This document shows, in pieces, positions 24,003-33,830 of a stretch of 64,000 nucleotides of DNA. A program made the translations under genes and the position numbers. Source of the DNA: Massilia atriviolacea (GTDB taxonomy: Bacteria > Pseudomonadota > Gammaproteobacteria > Burkholderiales > Burkholderiaceae_D); contig NZ_RXLQ01000023.1 in the NCBI RefSeq assembly GCF_003953935.1, positions 1 through 64,000 of the forward strand, given 5' to 3'. Positions within the stretch are counted from its first letter, which is position 1, and each line of letters begins with the position of its first letter. The notes beneath the pieces are model-generated. The model made no database searches. It was not told where the DNA came from and saw only the letters and a list, made by a program, of their open reading frames with translations.

Positions 24003-26621
24003 TTAGAAGGCGTAGCTGGCGCGCAGGTACACGGCGCGGCCGATCGGATCGCTGAAACGCGGATCGTAGCCCTTCTGGAACAGCGTGCCCTGGTTCGAGA
24101 ACGGCGGCTGCTCGTCCAGCAGGTTTTTCAGGCCGGCGGTCAGGGTCAGGCCCTGGATGCCGCTGTAGCTGCCCGACAGGTTCAGCAGGCTGTAGGCCTC
24201 GACCTTGTGCTTGAACTCGTCGGCCACCTGGTTCTGGTCCTGGTACGAGGACTTGAACGATTGCGACAGGTTCACGCCCCACGGGCCATTGCTCCAGTTC
24301 AGCGCGGCCGTGTGCTGCCAGCGGAATACCGGCGCCATGTCGGCGTAGCGGCCCACGTTGTGGATGAACTCGCCATTGCGCTCGTTCTGGTAGTCGTACT
24401 TGTGCACGTAGGTGCCGTCCATCGTCACCGTGAAGTTGCCGAAGCTGGTGCGCGGCAGGCGCAGGGTGGCGCTCAGGTCGACGCCGTCGGTCTTGACTTC
24501 GCCCAGGTTGTTGAGGAAGTTCTCGATCGCGTTCGGCGAGCCGTCCGGGAAGCGCAGGAACAGGGCCTTGTACTTCTCGTAGTTGCCGTAGATGGTTTGC
24601 TCAGGCAGGGCGGCGATCTTGTCCTTCAACTGGATGTTCCAGTAATCGGCGGCAATCGTCACGCTCGGGATCGGCTCGATCACGGCGCCGAAGGAGAAGG
24701 ACTTGGATTTTTCCGGCTTCAGGTTGATATTGCCGCCTTGCAGCTTGAACTGTTGCAGGTCGCAATCGCGCAGCGGATTCGAGCCGGGCTGCGGCTTGCC
24801 GCCCGGGCACAGGATCGGATCGTTGTAGCTGTCGTTGGTATCGTTGCGCGATGGCGGGCCGTTCTTTTCGAACAGGGTCGGGGCGCGGAAACCGGTGCTG
24901 GCCGAGCCGCGCACCAGCAACTGCGGCATGGGCTGGTAGCGCAGGCCGATTTTCGGGTTGGTGGTGTTGCCGACGTCGCTGTAGCGGTCGTAACGGGCCG
25001 CCAGCTGGATTTCCAGTTCCTTGGTGAACGGCAGGTTCAGTTCGGTGAACACGGCCTGGATATTGCGCGAACCGGATTTCGACAGCGAACCCGACAGGCC
25101 CGAGCTGGACGCCTGGCCGGCGATCGCGCGGTTGACGTTGAAGTCGGCCGTCTCGCGCCGGATCTCGGTGCCGACCGCCACCGCCATCTGGCCGCCGCCC
25201 ATCGCCATGATGTCGCGGCTGGCCTTGAAGTCGAAGGCGGTGTTCTTCACTTCGGCGCTCTGGACGCGGCCGCGCAGGGCGGTGCTGTCCAGGTAAGCCT
25301 TGCCGGCCGCATCCTGCAGCGCGAACGGGTTGAGGATGCCGTTGGCCACGCCGGCCGCGAACGATGCGTCGGCCACGTAGCCGCCGACGAAGTCTTCGCT
25401 CGACTTGGAGATCGAGTGCGCGATGCCGCCCTTGTAATCCCAGCCGGACAGCACGCCTTCCATGCCCAGCACCACGCGGTCGGCCTTGCCCTGCGAATCG
25501 ATGGTGCGCTGGCCCGCTTCGGTCGGACGCCAGTTGATCGACAGCGGTCCGCCCGAAACGCCGCTCTTCGGATAGTACTTGCTGGTGTTCGTCATGATCA
25601 GGCCGGTCTGCGGCGGCGGCGCGGTGCGCGAGGTGACGTCGTTTTGCGAATGCAGAAATTCCAGGCTGGCCAGGTGGTCGGCGCCCAGCTTCATGCTGCC
25701 GCGCGCGAAGACGGCCAGCTGTTCCTGGTCGGGCATGCTGTCGATCTGGCGCGTGTAATCCTGGCGGCAGATGCCGGCCGCGTTCGGTACCGAAAACGGC
25801 GGATTGCAACCCGCGGCCCAGCCCGGATTGCCGGACTTGTCGGCGGCGGCGTCGTAGAAGTTGCCGGGGAAGGTGGTGCCGGACGTCAGGTTCAGGCCGC
25901 GGCTGGGGACGATCCCGGTTTTCGAGAATTCGCGCTGCTGCGAGCTGATCGATTCCTGCTTATGCCAGTCGACCACGCCGAAGACATTGAAGCCGTCCTT
26001 GTCGAGGTTGCCGAAGCCGGAGGACAGGTTGACGCGTTCTTCGTCGCCGCCATCCTTGCGTGGACGCACCAGTTCGCCGGTGATGGTGGTGGTGGTGACC
26101 GAGCGCTTGGTGATGAAGTTGATCACGCCGCCGATGGCGTCGGTGCCGTAGATGGCGGAAGCGCCGTCGCGCAGCACTTCGACGCGGTCGAGGGCGGACA
26201 GGGGAATCATGTTCAGGTCGACGCTGGAGCTGTCGTAGGGGTGGTTGGCGAGGCGCCGGCCGTTGAGCAGCACCAGCGTCTTGTCGCCGCCCAGGCCGCG
26301 CAGGTCGGCGCTGGCCTGGCCGCCGGTCGGCAGGCCGCTGCTGTTGCCGCCAACCACGTTGCCGCTGCCCATGGTGCTCTGGTTCGATGGAATGCGGGAG
26401 AGCGCTTCCTGGGCCGTGGTCAATCCCTGTTTGATGAATTCGTCGGCTTTGATGATGGAGAGCGGGTTGGCGGTTTCGCTCTGAATGCGCTTGATCGACG
26501 AGCCGGTGATCTCGACGCGCTGCATTGGCTGGCCGTCCTGTGCGAACGCCGCGCCTGCAAAACCGCCGCCGGCTGCAAACATCGCGCCCAACGACAGGGA
26601 TAATACGGTTGGCTTCATCAT
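24003..26621 (-). CDS. TonB-dependent outer-membrane receptor (TBDR 3)
   Basis: About 872 residues from ATG 26621 (next ATG 26618). The frame also opens at 26636, but that ATG is part of the ribosome site TGGATGGAG, so the later pair is chosen. Signal peptide MMKPTVLSLSLGAMFAAGGG, cleaved after AFAQ. Plug: QRVEITGSSIKR, SADLRGLGGDKTLVLLNGRR, RVEVLRDGASAIYGTDAIGGVINF. The barrel contains CPGGKPQPGSNPLRDCD before NINLKPEKSKSFS and ends RASYAF. It is the closest relative in this window of TBDR 1. Divergent halves of the two barrels suggest different ligands. Substrate unknown. Confidence 0.93.
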   Translation of the reverse strand: MMKPTVLSLSLGAMFAAGGGFAGAAFAQDGQPMQRVEITGSSIKRIQSETANPLSIIKADEFIKQGLTTAQEALSRIPSNQSTMGSGNVVGGNSSGLPTGGQASADLRGLGGDKTLVLLNGRRLANHPYDSSSVDLNMIPLSALDRVEVLRDGASAIYGTDAIGGVINFITKRSVTTTTITGELVRPRKDGGDEERVNLSSGFGNLDKDGFNVFGVVDWHKQESISSQQREFSKTGIVPSRGLNLTSGTTFPGNFYDAAADKSGNPGWAAGCNPPFSVPNAAGICRQDYTRQIDSMPDQEQLAVFARGSMKLGADHLASLEFLHSQNDVTSRTAPPPQTGLIMTNTSKYYPKSGVSGGPLSINWRPTEAGQRTIDSQGKADRVVLGMEGVLSGWDYKGGIAHSISKSSEDFVGGYVADASFAAGVANGILNPFALQDAAGKAYLDSTALRGRVQSAEVKNTAFDFKASRDIMAMGGGQMAVAVGTEIRRETADFNVNRAIAGQASSSGLSGSLSKSGSRNIQAVFTELNLPFTKELEIQLAARYDRYSDVGNTTNPKIGLRYQPMPQLLVRGSASTGFRAPTLFEKNGPPSRNDTNDSYNDPILCPGGKPQPGSNPLRDCDLQQFKLQGGNINLKPEKSKSFSFGAVIEPIPSVTIAADYWNIQLKDKIAALPEQTIYGNYEKYKALFLRFPDGSPNAIENFLNNLGEVKTDGVDLSATLRLPRTSFGNFTVTMDGTYVHKYDYQNERNGEFIHNVGRYADMAPVFRWQHTAALNWSNGPWGVNLSQSFKSSYQDQNQVADEFKHKVEAYSLLNLSGSYSGIQGLTLTAGLKNLLDEQPPFSNQGTLFQKGYDPRFSDPIGRAVYLRASYAF

Positions 26622-26908
26622 GCTGTTCAACTCCATCCAAAAGTGAGAGGGGACTATAGAATCATCAGGCGGCTGCGGGTGTCAATCGAACAAGATTGGC
26701 TTTGATCGAAATACAACGGAAATGGCTAAATTGTTTAGCTTGATTTGCAAAGTAAGCTTCCAGTCAGCAAGCATGTTCCGAGTGACAGCATCTGCTGCAT
26801 TGCAACACTTGGCGCGCCGATGCATGGTCATACCGATAAGACGTGCATATGGAAAAGGGCAGTGCCTGAGCACCGCCCCTGTGGTTTGTGATGGCTTACC
26901 GGATCAGC
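26622..26908. other. Promoter region of TBDR 3 and 3' region of TBDR 4
   Basis: A locally AT-rich 287-base gap. It contains the terminator of TBDR 4 (26851-26878) and, nearer 26640-26760, the sequence from which TBDR 3 must be transcribed. No confident promoter hexamers or regulatory palindromes were found. No FNR box is present here, unlike upstream of TBDR 1. Confidence 0.4.
26851..26878 (-). terminator. Intrinsic terminator of TBDR 4
   Basis: Read on the minus strand: GGGCGGTG, loop CTCAGG, CACTGCCC, then TTTTCC. One mismatch lies in the stem. It is 31 bases beyond the stop of TBDR 4. Confidence 0.75.
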
Positions 26909-29701
26909 TTAGAACTGGTAGCGCGCGCCGGCCTTGAAGTAGCGGCCGATGGCGCCGGAGGCGTCCATCGGGTTGTAGCTCATGCCGCCGTAGGTCAATG
27001 GATCGAGCGGCGCCACCTTGTCGAACAGATTGTTGACCGAGCCGAACAGCTGGAAGTTCTTCGACAGGTTGTAGCGCACCGACAGGTCGGTCGCGGTGAA
27101 CGAGGCCAGCGTGCATTCCGCGTTCGGCGCCGAGGCGCCGTTGGCGAACTTCGATGCGCACAGGTCGCCTTCGAACTGCACGTTCTTCATCTTCGAACGG
27201 TAGTTGGTGGTCAGGGTCAGGTTCAGGTCCTGCCAGTCCCAGCCTGCCACGAAGCTGATCTTCTGCTTCGGCGTACCGGCGCAGTTGGAGGTGTCGCAGT
27301 TGCCGTGGGTGCCGGCGTACTGGTACTTGACGGTGGCCGACTCGGCCCGGATCCACGAATCGATGTAGGTCCAGGTCAGGCCCAGGTTGGCGCGGCCGTA
27401 GTCGCCGAGCTTGAACTTCTGCTTGATGTCGAGGTCGACGCCCTTGATTTCGGTGAAGCTCGAATTGCGGTACGGCGCATTCGAAATCAGGATGGTGCCG
27501 GTGTTCGGAATCGCCACGCCGCCCACCACCAGGTTGTTATCCGCGCGCACCGCGGTCGGCAGGGCCGCCGCTTCGTTGTACGGCAGCGGATTGATCTCGT
27601 CGCTGCGCTTGATCTTCCACAGGTCGACCGACAGGCTGGTGTCGTTGAGCGGATCCCAGACCATGCCGAGGGTCATGCCTTTCGAGGTTTCGGGCTTGAG
27701 GTTCGGGTTGCCGACCTTGACCGCCGCCAGCGAAATGGCGCAATCGGTGGCGCTGCCGCCGCCGGCTGCCGGCGTGCCGCCAGGGCAACGGATCGGATCG
27801 CGCGTGGTGGCGGTGCCGGTCGAACGCGACGAGGCGCTCGCTTCGGCCGCGCCCGGGGCGCGGAAGCCTTCCGAGTAGGTGCCGCGCAGGGCGAAGGTCT
27901 TGACCGGGGTCCACTTGGCGCCCAGCTTCGGCGTGGTCGAGGAGAAGTTGGTGTACTTGTCGTAACGCAGCGCGGCCGACAGTTCCAGCGACTTGATCAC
28001 CGGCGCCGCCACTTCGACGAACACGGCCGAGATTTTCTCTTCGCCCTTGGCTGCCACGTACGACGAGTTGATGCTGCCGTCTTCGGTGCCCGAGAGGGAA
28101 GGATTGTCGAGTTTTTCGCGGCGGTGCTCGGCGCCCACGGCCACGCCCAAGGCGCCGCCCGGCAGCTGGAACAGCTCGCGCGAGGCCTTGAAGTCGACGA
28201 TGTCGAGCTTGGTGGTCGAATGCGAGGTGGCCGTGCGCACCATGGCCTGGTACAGCGAGGCCGGGTTCTTGCCGGCCTGCTCGCCGATGTAGTACGGGAA
28301 GTACGGGCTGGCCGGATTGCCCAGCGCCGCCTGCACCACGCGCAGGTTCAGCATATTGCTGTACAGGAGGTCGAGTTTCGATTCCGAATGCACGTAGGAG
28401 GTGTCGAAATCCCAGCCCATGGCCGCGCCCTTGGCGCCGACCACGATGCGGTTGAATTCATTGTTGACCGAACGCTCGCTCGGGCCCACGTCGAAGGCCG
28501 AATAGCGCACGCGCACCGGCACGCCGTACGGGTTTTGCGGGTGGTTGGCGGCCAGCTGCATGGTGGTGCCGGCGCCCGAACCCCAGTTGGTCACGCCGGT
28601 CGGATTGCCGGCCGTCGGCGGGCCGGCATAGGTACGCGTGATTTCGCCCGGAATCAGGGTGAACGAGGTATCGCGCTTGGAGTAGCCGACTTCGCCGTAG
28701 ACCTGCAGGTCCTCGCCCAGCTTCTTGCTCACGCGCGAGTACAGGTTCAGGCCGTCGACCTGGGGCTGCATCGAGCGGAACTGGTCGTGGTGCCACAGGC
28801 AGCCGCCTTGCGGGTCGCGGTTGGCGGTTTGCGACAGGGCCGCGCAGCCGGGCAGCGAGACGTAGGTGTTGTTGGCCGGATTGCGGATCGAGCCGGTCGG
28901 GCTGGCGCCGGTGTTGTTGCTGCCCGCCAGGTAGCCGGAGGCGAACTGGGTATCCATCGCATAGCCGTACGGGCGCAGGTCGCCGTGGCCGATCCAGCCG
29001 CGCTCGGCGCGGTCTTTGTTCTTCAGTTCGTTGTTGGTGTAGTACTCGGCGTTGACCAGCACGTTGTAACCGTCGGCTTCCAGGTTGCCCTTGCCCCAGG
29101 TCAGCGAGCCCTTGGCCATTTCGCCATCCTTGTACTTGGACTGGCCGATCGTGCCCTTGGCGATCAGGCCCGTGAAATCCTTGCGCAGGATAATGTTCAC
29201 CACGCCGGCGATCGCGTCCGCGCCGTAGGTCGAGGAAGCGCCGTCTTTCAGCACTTCGATGCGCTCGACCGCTTCCATCGGGATGGTCGAGAGGTCGGTG
29301 AAGCTCTTCTGGCCGTCGTCGGCGCGCGCGAACGGCGCCATGCGGCGGCCGTTGAGCAGGACCAGGGTCGAGGTGGCGCCGAGGCCGCGCAGCGAAATCG
29401 CGGTCGAACCGGCGGCGAAGCCGTTGCCGAAGCCGGTCGGCAGCGAGCCCGCGCCATCGGCGGTGAGAGTCTGGAGGTATTCGGCGACGGTGCCCTTGCC
29501 CGACTTGGCCATGTCTTGCGCGGTGATGACCTGGACTGGGGAAGCGGTTTCGGCGGTAGCACGCTTGATGCTGGAACCGGTGACCTCGACGCGTTGGATC
29601 GGGCCGGACGGGTCTTGCGCCATGGCCGGTGCGGCCAGGGAGAATGCTGCCGAAGCGAGCGCCACTGAGACGGCGTGCGCCATTACGGTTTTTCTAAACA
29701 T
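26909..29701 (-). CDS. TonB-dependent outer-membrane receptor (TBDR 4)
   Basis: 930 residues from ATG 29701, preceded at the right distance by GGAG on the minus strand. Signal peptide MFRKTVMAHAVSVALASAAF, cleaved after AMAQ. Plug: QRVEVTGSSIKRA, AISLRGLGATSTLVLLNGRR, RIEVLKDGASSTYGADAIAGVVNI. The barrel ends GARYQF. The cysteine loop CPGGTPAAGGGSATDCA precedes NPNLKPETSKGMT. It lies next to, and divergent from, an oligopeptide-type ABC importer, so it may take up the same peptides. It ends with its own terminator, so TBDR 3 is transcribed separately. Confidence 0.93.
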   Translation of the reverse strand: MFRKTVMAHAVSVALASAAFSLAAPAMAQDPSGPIQRVEVTGSSIKRATAETASPVQVITAQDMAKSGKGTVAEYLQTLTADGAGSLPTGFGNGFAAGSTAISLRGLGATSTLVLLNGRRMAPFARADDGQKSFTDLSTIPMEAVERIEVLKDGASSTYGADAIAGVVNIILRKDFTGLIAKGTIGQSKYKDGEMAKGSLTWGKGNLEADGYNVLVNAEYYTNNELKNKDRAERGWIGHGDLRPYGYAMDTQFASGYLAGSNNTGASPTGSIRNPANNTYVSLPGCAALSQTANRDPQGGCLWHHDQFRSMQPQVDGLNLYSRVSKKLGEDLQVYGEVGYSKRDTSFTLIPGEITRTYAGPPTAGNPTGVTNWGSGAGTTMQLAANHPQNPYGVPVRVRYSAFDVGPSERSVNNEFNRIVVGAKGAAMGWDFDTSYVHSESKLDLLYSNMLNLRVVQAALGNPASPYFPYYIGEQAGKNPASLYQAMVRTATSHSTTKLDIVDFKASRELFQLPGGALGVAVGAEHRREKLDNPSLSGTEDGSINSSYVAAKGEEKISAVFVEVAAPVIKSLELSAALRYDKYTNFSSTTPKLGAKWTPVKTFALRGTYSEGFRAPGAAEASASSRSTGTATTRDPIRCPGGTPAAGGGSATDCAISLAAVKVGNPNLKPETSKGMTLGMVWDPLNDTSLSVDLWKIKRSDEINPLPYNEAAALPTAVRADNNLVVGGVAIPNTGTILISNAPYRNSSFTEIKGVDLDIKQKFKLGDYGRANLGLTWTYIDSWIRAESATVKYQYAGTHGNCDTSNCAGTPKQKISFVAGWDWQDLNLTLTTNYRSKMKNVQFEGDLCASKFANGASAPNAECTLASFTATDLSVRYNLSKNFQLFGSVNNLFDKVAPLDPLTYGGMSYNPMDASGAIGRYFKAGARYQF

Positions 29702-30109
29702 GGGTAACTCCAGAGGGTATCAATGTTAAAAACTTCTATATCTGCATGCATATTTCGCTTTCCGCCGCATTCCCAGCACAGGCTTTCTGAGATGGGCGGA
29801 AAATACATGGTGTCTCTCGTTTTCTTGTGAAATAGTTGGTGAGAACGTTTTCCAAGCGCACACATCTCAACACTGGAATGTCGGACTGTCAATGTACACA
29901 CAAGCCAGTTTGGCAGCGAAACAACAGTTTCCCGACGCTACAAATTTGTACTTGAATTTGTGTCCGTTGTCTGCCGTCAACGAAGATTATTTTCTATGTG
30001 GCAATGACGACATTGTTCGCCTGTCATCACCGCAGGGAGCGGAAATGCGCTATCGTCATGCCCTGCCGACGAACCGGCCATACCGACCGCGAAGGACCCG
30101 CTCCAGCCC
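29702..30109. other. 408-base divergent region between TBDR 4 and the ABC importer
   Basis: The left part is AT-rich and holds, on the minus strand, a ribosome site and a tentative TATAGA -10 (29735-29740) for TBDR 4. The right part must hold the promoter of the ABC operon, but no convincing hexamer pair was found, and the first permease start at 30110 lacks a clear ribosome site. Small frames across the region have no protein character. No binding-protein gene is hidden here. Confidence 0.4.
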
Positions 30110-31048
30110 ATGCTTGCCTATCTCCTGCGCCGCCTGTGGCAGATGCTGCCCACCATGGCCGGCGTCGTGCTGCTGGTGTTCATCCTGTTCAACTGGATTG
30201 GCGGCGATCCCGCGTACCTGCTCGCCGGCAAGATGTCCGACGCCGCCGAGATCGAGAACATCCGGCGCCAGCTCGGCACCGACCAGCCGATGCCTGTGCA
30301 GCTGTGGATCTTCGTCAAGCAAATCCTCATGTTTGATTTCGGCAACGCCTGGAGCACGGGCGAACCGGTTTCGCGCATCATCGCCAGCCGGCTGGGGCCG
30401 TCGCTGACCATCCTGGTTCCGCTGACCGTGCTGGAAACCCTGATCGGGATTGGACTGGCGCTGGCCGTGGCCTTCGTGCGCGGCTCGCTGACCGACCGCG
30501 CGCTGATGCTGGCCTGCACGGTCGGGATGTCGGTCAGCATCCTGGTGTACATCATCGCCTTCCAGTACGGGCTGGCTTACAAGCTGGGCCTGTTTCCGGT
30601 GCAGGGCTGGGGGAGCGGGCTGGGCGAGAACCTGCTGCGCTACGCGGCGCTGCCGGTGCTGATCGGGCTGACGGTATCGCTCGCGCCGACCCTGCGCCTG
30701 TACCGCAGCTTCGTGCTCGACGAAGTGCAGCAGGACTACGTGCGCACGGCGCGCGCCAAGGGCTTGCCGGAACGGCGCATCATGTGGGTGCACGTGCTGC
30801 GCAATGCCGCCATTCCGATCATCACGCACGTGATGGCCAACCTGCCGGCCCTGCTGATCGGCGCGTTCCTGCTGGAGCGGTTTTTCGGCATTCCCGGGAT
30901 CGGGCGCGAAGTCATCCTGGCGGTCGAGCGCAGCGATTTTCCGGTGATTAAGGCGATCACCGTGTACGTGGCTGCCGCCACCATGGTGTTCAACCTGCTG
31001 GCCGACCTGCTGTACAAGGCGGTCGATCCGCGCGTGCAGCTGGCATGA
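30110..31048 (+). CDS. Oligopeptide-type ABC transporter permease (OppB/DppB/YejB family)
   Basis: 312 residues, about six membrane helices: the first at residues 9-29, the others from about 100 on. The family EAA-like loop is present: DEVQQDYVRTARAKGLPERRIMWVHVLRNAAIPI. That is the contact site for the ATPase, followed by PALLIGAFLLERFFGIPGIG. It pairs with the next permease, whose ATG overlaps this stop by four bases (ATGA). The substrate is probably a short peptide or similar compound. No substrate-binding protein gene lies beside it. Confidence 0.92.
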   Translation: MLAYLLRRLWQMLPTMAGVVLLVFILFNWIGGDPAYLLAGKMSDAAEIENIRRQLGTDQPMPVQLWIFVKQILMFDFGNAWSTGEPVSRIIASRLGPSLTILVPLTVLETLIGIGLALAVAFVRGSLTDRALMLACTVGMSVSILVYIIAFQYGLAYKLGLFPVQGWGSGLGENLLRYAALPVLIGLTVSLAPTLRLYRSFVLDEVQQDYVRTARAKGLPERRIMWVHVLRNAAIPIITHVMANLPALLIGAFLLERFFGIPGIGREVILAVERSDFPVIKAITVYVAAATMVFNLLADLLYKAVDPRVQLA

Positions 31049-32055
31049 CGAAGCGCAACCCTGCGGGTCTGTGGACCCTGGCCCTGCGGCGCCTGCGCGC
31101 CGACCGCGTGGCGATGGCGTCGCTGGCGGTGCTGGCGCTGTTCCTGGCGCTGCTGGCCTTGTCCAGCTTGGGCCTGGTCGCCGCCGGCTGGGAAGAGGAG
31201 GTGGCCGTCAGCTACGCGCCGCCCTCCTTGCTCGGCCCGGATGCGCCTGTGCATGACGGCGCCGTGGCGGCGCGCGCGGCGCCGCCGCCGAACGCCTTCG
31301 ATCCGCTGGCCGCCGATATCGCCGCGCTTGTCAGCGAACGCGGCGAGGCCATCGCCGCGCCCGCGCCGGCGCGCCTGGCCACCCTGCCGTTCGGGGCCGA
31401 CAAATGGGGCCACGACATCCTGCTCAAGACCATCAAGGGCGGCGAAACCTCGATCGTGGTGGGGCTGGCGGCGGCGCTGCTGGCGGTCGCGCTGGGGACC
31501 TTGTTCGGGGCCGTGTCCGGCTACTTCGGCGGCGTGGTCGACGACCTGTTCAACTGGTTCTACAGCGTGTTCACGGCGATTCCCGCGATCCTGATGATCC
31601 TCGCGGTGGCGGCGGTGCTGCAGCACAAGGGCGTGGCGACCATCGTGCTCATTCTCGGGCTGACCGGCTGGACCGGGCCGTACCGCCTGATGCGCGCCGA
31701 ATACATGAAGCACAAGGGACGCGAGTACGTGCTGGCGGCCGACGCCATCGGCGCCTCGCACTGGCGCAAGATGTTCTCGCATATTTTTCCCAACGTCAGC
31801 CATGTGGCGCTGGTGCAGTTGTCGATCCTGGCGGTCGGCTTCATCAAGGCCGAAGTGATCCTCAGTTTCCTCGGCTTCGGCGTGCCGGTCGGCGTGGTCT
31901 CGTGGGGCAGCATGCTGAACGAAGCGCAGAACGAACTGATCCTCGGCAAATGGTGGCAGCTGGGCGCCGCCGCGAGCGCCATGGCGCTGCTGGTGACGGC
32001 GTTTTCGCTGTTTACCGACGCGCTGCGCGATGCGCTCGATCCCAAACTCAAGTAG
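31045..32055 (+). CDS. Oligopeptide-type ABC transporter permease (OppC/DppC/YejE family)
   Basis: 336 residues. The first membrane segment is at about 25-48. It is followed by a long loop of about 75 residues that is Ala/Pro-rich, then the conserved KWGHDILLKTIKGGETSIVV. The EAA loop reads HKGREYVLAADAIGASHWRK, then PNVSHVALVQLSILAVGFIK. LSFLGFGVPVGVVSWGSMLNE is typical of OppC-type permeases. Translationally coupled to the preceding permease and followed after eight bases by the ATPase gene. The extended loop near the N-terminus resembles YejE more than DppC. Confidence 0.92.
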   Translation: MTKRNPAGLWTLALRRLRADRVAMASLAVLALFLALLALSSLGLVAAGWEEEVAVSYAPPSLLGPDAPVHDGAVAARAAPPPNAFDPLAADIAALVSERGEAIAAPAPARLATLPFGADKWGHDILLKTIKGGETSIVVGLAAALLAVALGTLFGAVSGYFGGVVDDLFNWFYSVFTAIPAILMILAVAAVLQHKGVATIVLILGLTGWTGPYRLMRAEYMKHKGREYVLAADAIGASHWRKMFSHIFPNVSHVALVQLSILAVGFIKAEVILSFLGFGVPVGVVSWGSMLNEAQNELILGKWWQLGAAASAMALLVTAFSLFTDALRDALDPKLK

Positions 32056-32063
32056 AGGACGGC

Positions 32064-33728
32064 ATGCTGCTTCAGGTAGACAATTTGCGCATCGCCTTTC
32101 GCGTCGACAAGCACACCACGGTCGAGGCGGTGCGCGGGGTATCGTTTTCGGTGCCGCGCAATGCCACGGTGGCGCTGGTGGGCGAGTCCGGCAGCGGCAA
32201 GTCGGTCAGCTCGCTGGCGGTGATGGGTTTGCTGGCGCCGGAGACGACGCTCGTCGATCCGGCGTCGCGCATCGTGTTCGACGGGACCGACCTGCTGGCG
32301 CTGCCGCGCGCCGCGCGGCGCCGCCTGTGCGGCAAGGAGATCGCGATGATTTTCCAGGAGCCGATGTCGTCCCTCAATCCGGTGCTGACGGTCGGCTACC
32401 AGATCGGCGAAGTGCTGCGCCAGCACATGGGCATGAGCGCCAGGCAGGCGCGCGTGCGTACCCTGGCCCTGCTCGATGAAGTCGGCATGCCCGATGCGGC
32501 GCGCAAGATCGATGCCTATCCCGCCCAGTTGTCCGGCGGCCAGCAGCAGCGCGTGATGATCGCCATGGCGATCGCCTGCGAGCCGGCCCTGCTGATCGCC
32601 GACGAACCGACGACCGCGCTCGACGTCACCATCCAGAAACAGATCATGGCGCTCATTGCCAGCCTGCAGAAGCGGCGCGCCATGTCGGTCCTGTTCATCA
32701 CGCACGACCTGGCGCTGGTGAGCGAGATGGCCGACCGGGTGATCGTGATGCGCCACGGCCAGGTGCGCGAGCAGGGCCCGGCGCGCCAGGTGCTCGATCA
32801 TCCGCAGGACGCCTATACGCGCGCGCTGCTGCATTGCCGTCCGCGCCTGGACCAGCGTCCGCTGCGCCTGCCGGTGCTGGAGGATTACCTGGAAGGGCGC
32901 GCGCAGGAGGGCGGCGCGCAACGCGTGCGTGGCTCTGTGGCGGGCGAGCAGAACGTGCTGGTGGTAAACAATCTGAGCAAGAGCTTCTATGCGCGCGAGG
33001 GCCTGTTCGGCAAGCGCGAACTGCGCGCCGTGAGCGATGTGTCGTTCACCCTGGCGCGCGGCAAGACCCTGGGCGTGGTGGGCGAGTCCGGCTCGGGCAA
33101 GACCACGGTCGGACTGACCCTGCTGCGGCTGCACCAGGCCACCGGCGGCACGGCCCTGTTCGACGGCAAGGACCTGATCGGCATGCCGGCGCGCGACTTC
33201 ATGGCCTACAAACGGCGCATCCAGATTGTTTTTCAAAACCCGTACGCCTCGCTCAATCCGCGTTTTACGGTGGGGCAGATCCTGCTCGAGCCGATGCGCA
33301 TCCACCGCATCGGCGCGGGCGACGGCGAACGCGCCGCCATGGCGCTGCGACTGCTCGACAGGGTCGGCCTGCCGGCGCAGGCCATGCAGCGCTATCCGCA
33401 CGAGTTTTCGGGCGGGCAGCGGCAGCGCATCGCGATCGCGCGCTGCCTGACCATGCGCCCCGAGATCCTGGTCTGCGACGAATCGGTGTCCGCGCTCGAC
33501 GTCTCGGTGCAGGCGCAAGTGCTCAACCTGCTGCAGGACCTGCAGGACGAATACCGCATGAGCTACCTGTTCATCTCGCACGACCTGGCGGTGGTGAAAT
33601 ACATGGCCGACCGGGTCATGGTGATGCGCGCCGGCAGGGTGGTCGAGATGGCCGATTCGGACGAGCTGTACCGTAATCCGCAGGATCCGTATACCCAGGC
33701 GCTGCTGGCGGCGATTGCGCGCGCGTAA
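32064..33728 (+). CDS. Double-domain ABC transporter ATPase (OppD-OppF fusion, YejF-like)
   Basis: 554 residues, two complete ATPase halves in one chain. Half one: Walker [12 protein letters not shown], signature [15 protein letters not shown], Walker [13 protein letters not shown]. Half two: Walker [12 protein letters not shown], signature [15 protein letters not shown], Walker [13 protein letters not shown] (so the second site has Cys-Asp-Glu). The OppD/OppF-type C-terminal extensions ([18 protein letters not shown]) follow each. It energises the two permeases just upstream. This fused form is the one found in YejABEF, which imports microcin C and peptides in enterobacteria. The frame is open far upstream, but ATG 32064 is the sensible start, eight bases after the permease. 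Confidence 0.94.
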   Translation: MLLQVDNLRIAFRVDKHTTVEAVRGVSFSVPRNATVALVGESGSGKSVSSLAVMGLLAPETTLVDPASRIVFDGTDLLALPRAARRRLCGKEIAMIFQEPMSSLNPVLTVGYQIGEVLRQHMGMSARQARVRTLALLDEVGMPDAARKIDAYPAQLSGGQQQRVMIAMAIACEPALLIADEPTTALDVTIQKQIMALIASLQKRRAMSVLFITHDLALVSEMADRVIVMRHGQVREQGPARQVLDHPQDAYTRALLHCRPRLDQRPLRLPVLEDYLEGRAQEGGAQRVRGSVAGEQNVLVVNNLSKSFYAREGLFGKRELRAVSDVSFTLARGKTLGVVGESGSGKTTVGLTLLRLHQATGGTALFDGKDLIGMPARDFMAYKRRIQIVFQNPYASLNPRFTVGQILLEPMRIHRIGAGDGERAAMALRLLDRVGLPAQAMQRYPHEFSGGQRQRIAIARCLTMRPEILVCDESVSALDVSVQAQVLNLLQDLQDEYRMSYLFISHDLAVVKYMADRVMVMRAGRVVEMADSDELYRNPQDPYTQALLAAIARA

Positions 33729-33830
33729 ACGATCCGCATGCGGCGCCGTTGCCACAGGCGCTGGTCGCGGGCGGGGCGCGATACCACCTTCGGGGGAGAA
33801 GGGCGGCGCGTTTTCGGATAAGATAGCGGC

